This document shows, piece by piece, positions 31,110 through 35,492 of a stretch of 35,492 nucleotides of DNA. This stretch comes from Oscillatoria sp. SIO1A7 (lineage in GTDB: Bacteria > Cyanobacteriota > Cyanobacteriia > Cyanobacteriales > Laspinemataceae), in the NCBI GenBank assembly GCA_010672965.1, contig JAAHFN010000068.1:1-35492 (forward strand), written 5' to 3'. The position numbers and the translations under genes are program-made. A model generated the notes under the pieces. It was not told where the DNA came from and did no database searches. It saw only the letters and a list, made by a program, of their open reading frames with translations. Every line of letters begins with the position of its first letter. Within the stretch, counting starts at the first letter, position 1.

Positions 31110-32756
31110 ATGAATGGAATTTGGCCGATAACACCAGAACCAGAGGGGAGTATCCTCAACGGTTCTCATACGCTGGCCCAGGTATCTGCTGATGCACTGG
31201 ATCCCGTAACTAAGTTTTTCGAGGGGATTTACTCTCAGGTTGGTGAGTTTATACCTAGCTTGGTCGGGGCGATCGCTATTCTGATCTTGGGCTGGATAGT
31301 AGCCTCGATGGTAGCGGCAGGGGTCAAAGGACTGCTCCAAAGTACCAATATAGACAATCAGATTGCCAACTGGGTGGCGGGGCAGCGGGAAGGAGCCCCC
31401 AAGCCTCCCATCGAGAAATGGGCAGGCACTACAGTGTATTGGGTCATCATGGCCTTTGTGCTTGTGGCCTTCCTGCGGGCGCTGAATCTGGAAGTTGTAT
31501 CTGGACCGCTCAACCGCTTTTTAGAACAAATCTTTGAATACTTGCCCCGGGTTGGCGGTGCCGCCCTGCTGTTGGGGATCGCATGGGCTATGGCCACGGT
31601 TTCCAAGGTCGTGGTTACACGTTTGTTGCAGCCGTTCAATTTAGACGATCGCTTGGCACAACAAACCGGCAGTACCGGAGAACGAAGCCCGTTTCTGCTC
31701 AACGAAACCTTAGCCAATGCCCTGTATTGGTTTATCTTTTTGTTCTTCCTGCCCTCAATCCTGGGGGCGCTCCAGTTAGAGGGACCGCTTGAGCCAGTCC
31801 AAAATCTCCTAGATGACATTCTCTCTGCCCTGCCGAAAATTCTCACTGCGGTGATTATCGGCGCGATTGGCTGGCTGATTGCCCGAATTGTACGCGGGAT
31901 TGTCACCAACCTCTTGGCCGCAACGGGCACAGACCAACTGGGTACGAAAATAGGACTGACTAGCACTGAAGGCGGGATGTCTCTGTCTGGGCTAATCGGC
32001 ACTGTTGTTTATGTATTGGTGCTGATTCCCACCGCGATCGCTGCCTTAAACGCCCTCGATATTGAGGCTATCTCCGCTCCGGCAGTCTCCATGCTGGAAC
32101 AAATCCTCAACACCATTCCCCAAATCTTCACCGCCGGTTTGATTTTTGTGGTGTTTTATGTGATTGGGCGCTTTGTTTCCGAATTGGTCTCCAATGTCCT
32201 GAGCAGCATTGGCTTTGACAATCTGTTTGAATGGCTGGGCTTGCCCTCCATGTCAGCACCCAGGGACGAATCCTCTGAAGAAGCAGGAAACATACTCCAA
32301 AGCCGAACTCCTTCAGAAATTGCTGGCACCATATCCCTAGTGGGTATCATGCTCTTTGCCGCCGTAGCTGCCACGGAAGTTCTCCAGTTGGAGGGGCTAA
32401 CTGACATCTCTGAAGGGATTCTCACCGGAGCCGGAAGCGTACTTGTCGGCGTGTTGGTATTTGGGGTTGGCTTGTATTTGGCAAACCTTGCCTTTAGCCT
32501 GATTGCCTCGTCTGGGGGTTCTCAAGCGAAAATCTTGGGCAATGCCGCTCGGATTTCTATTATCGCCCTAGTAGGTGCAATGGCCTTGCAACAAATGGGT
32601 ATTGCTACCGATATTGTCAACTTGGCTTTTGGACTGCTCCTAGGGGCGATCGCCGTTGCAGTTGCCGTTGCCTTTGGTTGGGGCGGACGCGACGTAGCCG
32701 GAGAGCTACTGCGCGAATGGCTGGCCAATTTTCAGCAGCAAAAAAATAAAGAATAA
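31110..32756 (+). CDS. Mechanosensitive-channel-like membrane protein with conserved TM-helix repeats
   Basis: The 548-residue inner-membrane protein has about eleven hydrophobic segments. They are arranged as repeated pairs: a segment such as FIPSLVGAIAILILGWIVA, a linker, then TVYWVIMAFVLVAFL, with internal repeats (LPRVGGAALLLGIAWAMATV, LPKILTAVIIGAIGWLIARI, IPQIFTAGLIFVVFYVIGRF). This is the conserved TM-helix (PF05552) architecture of CmpX-like relatives of small-conductance mechanosensitive channels. The last segment, GAIAVAVAVAFGWGGRDVAGELLREWL, is typical of MscS-type pore helices, but the soluble MscS beta domain is absent. Channel activity is inferred. AGAG lies 10-12 nt before the ATG. 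Confidence 0.85.
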   Translation: MNGIWPITPEPEGSILNGSHTLAQVSADALDPVTKFFEGIYSQVGEFIPSLVGAIAILILGWIVASMVAAGVKGLLQSTNIDNQIANWVAGQREGAPKPPIEKWAGTTVYWVIMAFVLVAFLRALNLEVVSGPLNRFLEQIFEYLPRVGGAALLLGIAWAMATVSKVVVTRLLQPFNLDDRLAQQTGSTGERSPFLLNETLANALYWFIFLFFLPSILGALQLEGPLEPVQNLLDDILSALPKILTAVIIGAIGWLIARIVRGIVTNLLAATGTDQLGTKIGLTSTEGGMSLSGLIGTVVYVLVLIPTAIAALNALDIEAISAPAVSMLEQILNTIPQIFTAGLIFVVFYVIGRFVSELVSNVLSSIGFDNLFEWLGLPSMSAPRDESSEEAGNILQSRTPSEIAGTISLVGIMLFAAVAATEVLQLEGLTDISEGILTGAGSVLVGVLVFGVGLYLANLAFSLIASSGGSQAKILGNAARISIIALVGAMALQQMGIATDIVNLAFGLLLGAIAVAVAVAFGWGGRDVAGELLREWLANFQQQKNKE

Positions 32757-32760
32757 TATA

Positions 32761-32797
32761 GCTTTCAGCTTTCAGCTTTTAGCTTTCAGCTTTTATA
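32761..32797. repeat. Heptamer array CAGCTTT
   Basis: Five 7-bp units of CAGCTTT/TAGCTTT start 4 bp after the channel gene's stop codon. Confidence 0.85.
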
Positions 32798-33035
32798 GTT
32801 GATTTAAATAACAGTGAGATATGTATGTAGGGGCTTTCCGGCCGTATGCCCGTTCCTAGGTCCGGCTCCGCCAACGCCCCTACATAGACCGACGTTGTAG
32901 ATAGATCGTGGTGTCTCAATCTTAATCGAATCGACTATAGCTTTTAGCAGTAAGCTGAAAGCTTTCAGCTAAAAGCTTTTAGCAGTGCTATACCAGGAAA
33001 TAATGAAGTCTTCGAGGAACGGCGCGCGAATTAAT

Positions 33036-33142
33036 CAGGACTTATGCAAATTGTAGAAATGCAAACCTAAATGTAGTAGGGTGCGCGGCGGCGCACCAAA
33101 AGTTACATATAGCTTTAGAACCGACAATTTGCGTAAGTCCTG
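33036..33142. mobile_element. 107-bp MITE-like element, AGGACTTACGCA family
   Basis: The ends CAGGACTTATGCAAATTGT and ACAATTTGCGTAAGTCCTG match over 19 bp with one difference. The core has a GGTGCGCGGCGGCGCACC hairpin. Siblings are at 5880 and 12046. Confidence 0.8.
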
Positions 33143-33245
33143 AAATAGTCAGAACGATCGCTATATATAGATCTTGGTGCGCAGTGCTACCCATACAAAT
33201 AGCATCTAGTCCATAAGTCCCGTTCGTATTCGCAATCCTCAGCTT

Positions 33246-34706
33246 TCAGACTTCGTATTGCCTGCCTGAAAGCTTGCCTAGCAATTCCTCCTTGATGCGT
33301 CCCATAATCGAGGTCTCGTCTAGAGAGGTAATAATGCGACTGACCACTGCCTTCGGACCTTCTGGTCCCCAAGAGGCACCATTGGCTAGGTAAGTTTTGG
33401 TCACCTGACCGATACTATAAGAAGAGACGCCGGCGACGCTCGCTTGGGTTATAGCCACAGAGAGATAGGGTGCCAAAGAAGCTCCTCCCGTCGCCGGTGC
33501 CGCTATTCCCAACAATCCCTTCAATCCTGACAATCCTAAATTAGCCAGCAATTCGCTGGCAGTGATGCCGCCCATACTCAGGGCTATTTTTTTGAGCAAA
33601 TTAATGGCGCCGAGTTCGGTCATGGCAATGCCATAAATCCGAGATAAGGTCAAAATCTCTGCGACATCAATTGCCGCCGCAGAAAGAATATCTACTGCCG
33701 TGACGGGATTGAGAGCGATCGCCAGGGCTTTAGCTATAGTTGCATTCCAAATTGTCCGGTTCGCCGCCGCCTCCCGAATCGACATCTTTCGCTCTACCAG
33801 TCGCTGCTGAATCTCCCCGGCATACAGCATGGTATTGAGCGCCACTAAAGATTTCCCCTCTCGGTCTAAAATTTCCAGGATTTTTAGCTTCAGCTCCTGC
33901 ACTTGCGGTTCTCCACGACTGCGAACTACCCCCATACTGCCATCGGCTCGTTTCGTCGCGATCGCCACTAAAGGCGCTGCTGCAGCCATAACTATTTCAT
34001 CGGGAGATAGCAGCTCGCGCACCCGCTCGTCCCGGATTTTACGATAAATCGCCAATCTATCCGCCGTGGGATACTGGTCTATTTTGTTGAAAACCAGCAA
34101 CATTGGTTTTCCTGCTTCCCGCAGTTGGGATAGGGCTTGATACTCAACTTGAGTTATATCCCCAGCTACAGCAAATAAAATTAAATCTGCATCTGCTGCT
34201 ACCTGACGGGCTAAGGCTTCCCGCGTTTGTCCATCTATTTCGTCAATTCCGGGAGTGTCAATCAGTTCTATCTTACTGTTGCCCGCCCCAGTTAGAGTCA
34301 CTTGGGCAATTTCGCCGCCCCCCGGAGTCAGTTGCGATCGCGAGATCTGCCAAGAAGCCCCTTGAATCTGGCGCGTTACCCCATGCACCGGACCAGTCTC
34401 AAACAGATTTTGACCCAATAGAGCATTGAGAAGAGAAGATTTTCCCCGTCCCACCATGCCAAATACGGCAATCTGTACTACCGATCGCTCTAATTTATCC
34501 AGCATCGACTCTAATCCGCCAATCTCCCCCTCTAGCCCCGCTCTTTCTTCCGGCGTCAGGTCGAGATTGGCCACCAATTTTCGTAAAGCATCTTTTGCTT
34601 GAAAGTAATTGAGTTCTTCCTGGATATCTGCAAAACTATCAATAGCTTCTTCCAGTTCCTTATCTGTTTGAGGGCTTGGCGATGGTTCGGAAAAATTAGG
34701 ATTCAT
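33246..34706 (-). CDS. Dynamin-like/Era-like GTPase with DUF697-type C-terminal domain
   Basis: This is 486 residues from the ATG at 34706. An upstream TTG at 34733 would translate the AATTGGG repeats and is unlikely to be the start. An N-terminal helical region (15-75) is followed by a G domain: G1 GMVGRGKSS at 83-91, G2 Thr111, G3 DTPG at 150-153, G4 NKID at 207-210. The C-terminal third (about 320-450) is rich in Ala/Gly/Leu hydrophobic segments, as in DUF697 GTPases that associate with membranes. A role in membrane or stress processes is inferred from the family. It is convergent with the channel gene. The heptamer array abuts its start codon, with no Shine-Dalgarno. Confidence 0.9.
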   Translation of the reverse strand: MNPNFSEPSPSPQTDKELEEAIDSFADIQEELNYFQAKDALRKLVANLDLTPEERAGLEGEIGGLESMLDKLERSVVQIAVFGMVGRGKSSLLNALLGQNLFETGPVHGVTRQIQGASWQISRSQLTPGGGEIAQVTLTGAGNSKIELIDTPGIDEIDGQTREALARQVAADADLILFAVAGDITQVEYQALSQLREAGKPMLLVFNKIDQYPTADRLAIYRKIRDERVRELLSPDEIVMAAAAPLVAIATKRADGSMGVVRSRGEPQVQELKLKILEILDREGKSLVALNTMLYAGEIQQRLVERKMSIREAAANRTIWNATIAKALAIALNPVTAVDILSAAAIDVAEILTLSRIYGIAMTELGAINLLKKIALSMGGITASELLANLGLSGLKGLLGIAAPATGGASLAPYLSVAITQASVAGVSSYSIGQVTKTYLANGASWGPEGPKAVVSRIITSLDETSIMGRIKEELLGKLSGRQYEV

Positions 34707-34731
34707 GGGAATTGGGAATTGGGAATTGGGC
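34707..34731. repeat. Heptamer array AATTGGG touching the GTPase start codon
   Basis: Three AATTGGG units directly precede the chosen ATG on the minus strand, leaving no space for a normal ribosome-binding site. Confidence 0.8.
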
Positions 34732-34737
34732 AATAAC

Positions 34738-35236
34738 TGGGGTGTGGGGTGTGGGGTGTGGGGTGTAGGGAAAAGAAATAAATAAATACCCCCTAAACCC
34801 TATACCCTAAACCTGGCGTGTGGGGTGTGGGGTGTAGGGAAAAGAAATAAATACCCCCTAAACCCTACACCCTAAACCTGGGGTGTGGGGTGTGGGGTGT
34901 AGGGAAAAGAAATAAATACCCCCTGCACCCTACACCCTAAACCTGGCGTGTGGGGTGTAGGGTGTAGGGAAAAGAAATAAATACCCCCTAAACCCTACAC
35001 CCTAAACCTGGCGTGTGGGGTTTAGGGTTTAGGGTGTAGGGAAAAGAAATAAATACCCCCTAAACCCTACACCCTAAACCTGGCGTGTGGCGTGTAGGGT
35101 GTAGGGTGTAGGGAAAAGAAATAAATACCCCCTAAACCCTACACCCTAAACCTGGCGTGTGGGGTGTAGGGTGTAGGGTGTAGGGAAAAGAAATAAATAC
35201 CCCCTAAACCCTACACCCTAAACCCTACACCCTAAA
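34738..35236. repeat. Minisatellite of self-complementary 65-74-bp units
   Basis: Seven units start near 34738, 34811, 34878, 34943, 35008, 35080 and 35152. Each reads G-rich heptamers (GTGTGGGGTGTAGGG), then AAAAGAAATAAATA, then C-rich heptamers (CCCCCTAAACCCTACACCC). The two arms are complementary, so each unit can form a hairpin. Several unit lengths differ by 7 (65 or 72 bp), i.e. by one heptamer. Confidence 0.9.
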
Positions 35237-35264
35237 TAAGGGTATGTTCGCATTGGGCATTGGG

Positions 35265-35298
35265 AAGGTTTTGAGGTTTAAGTTTTGAGTTTTAAGTT
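35265..35298. repeat. Heptamer run AGTTTTG/AGTTTTA
   Basis: A short 7-bp-period run of GAGGTTT, AAGTTTT, GAGTTTT and AAGTTAA units. Confidence 0.7.
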
Positions 35299-35315
35299 AA
35301 GATTTGCACTTGTCT

Positions 35316-35492
35316 TCCCCACACCCCACACCCCACACCCCCCACCCCACACCCCACACCCCACACCCCACACCCCAAACCCCCCACCCCACACCCCACC
35401 CCCCACCCCCCCCACCCCCCACCCCACACCCAACAGCCCCTACCCACAACACATACACAAACAAGCTAAAACAGAGAGGATCTGGAACATAA
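35316..35492. repeat. C-rich heptamer array to the end of the window
   Basis: CCCCACA units run to about 35450, then the pattern breaks down into long C runs and an irregular A/C-rich tail. No gene was seen. The irregular end may be an assembly edge. Confidence 0.75.

Larger units (their letters stand above)
32757..33245. other. Gene-free region between convergent genes, repeats only
   Basis: It holds CAGCTTT heptamers (32761-32797), a GTAGGGGC..GCCCCTAC palindrome (32827-32885), inverted AGCTTTTAGCAGTAAGCTG and AAAGCTTTTAGCAGTGC (32939-32992), and the MITE at 33036-33142. No gene or classic terminator was seen. Confidence 0.65.

Noticed and set aside
31358-32002. A 214-residue minus-strand frame inside the channel gene
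   Set aside because: It is a shadow of the membrane-protein gene; its product is composed of complementary codons and has no recognisable domain.
35304-35492. A 62-residue frame at the right end
   Set aside because: It translates the CCCCACA array.

Overview
The window is chromosomal DNA from a cyanobacterium, probably a filamentous one. Three things suggest this. HIP1 octamers (GCGATCGC, e.g. at 3271, 6685 and 11340) are dense. Short repeats with a 7-bp period are abundant, like the STRR sequences known from filamentous cyanobacteria. Many genes are typical of the phylum (SirB1-type protein, TldD, a chloroplast-lineage MBL-fold protein, a TM-helix-repeat mechanosensitive channel). No rRNA, tRNA or CRISPR array was seen.

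Layout, left to right. A compact AT-rich pair on the minus strand (GNAT-like acetyltransferase, then SAM methyltransferase; 294-1662) lacks HIP1 sites. A secreted retropepsin-like protease and carA (3022-4179) follow. At 4494-8634 three minus-strand genes read ATPase (DUF3696 type), unknown partner protein, cytosine-5 DNA methyltransferase; the first two look like a two-gene ATPase/effector module. Then come tldD, an MBL-fold hydrolase, a uracil-DNA glycosylase family gene, an SMP-30/gluconolactonase gene and a SirB1-type gene. A 3.6-kb gene-free stretch (15800-19397) is a pile-up of small nested inverted-repeat elements, followed by a 9.9-kb gene for a 3284-residue multidomain protein. The right end holds an SRPBCC protein, a mechanosensitive-channel-like protein and a dynamin-like GTPase, and stops inside a G/C-rich minisatellite.

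Two themes stand out. First, repeats: nearly every microsatellite here has a period of exactly 7 bp whatever its sequence. Several small MITE-like elements can be delimited by terminal inverted repeats plus target duplications, including an empty/filled site pair (16543-16711 versus 17022-17342) and elements inserted in other elements (5850-6084, 18926-19232). Second, proteins: the giant protein carries a proprotein-convertase-like S8 domain with Asp and His in place but glycine where the catalytic serine should be. It is flanked by Ig-like, P, Calx-beta and cadherin-like domains and two seven-bladed SBBP propellers. The ATPase/partner pair at 6172-8634 is the best candidate for an undescribed defence-type system. 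Most other genes are single housekeeping units rather than parts of one pathway.
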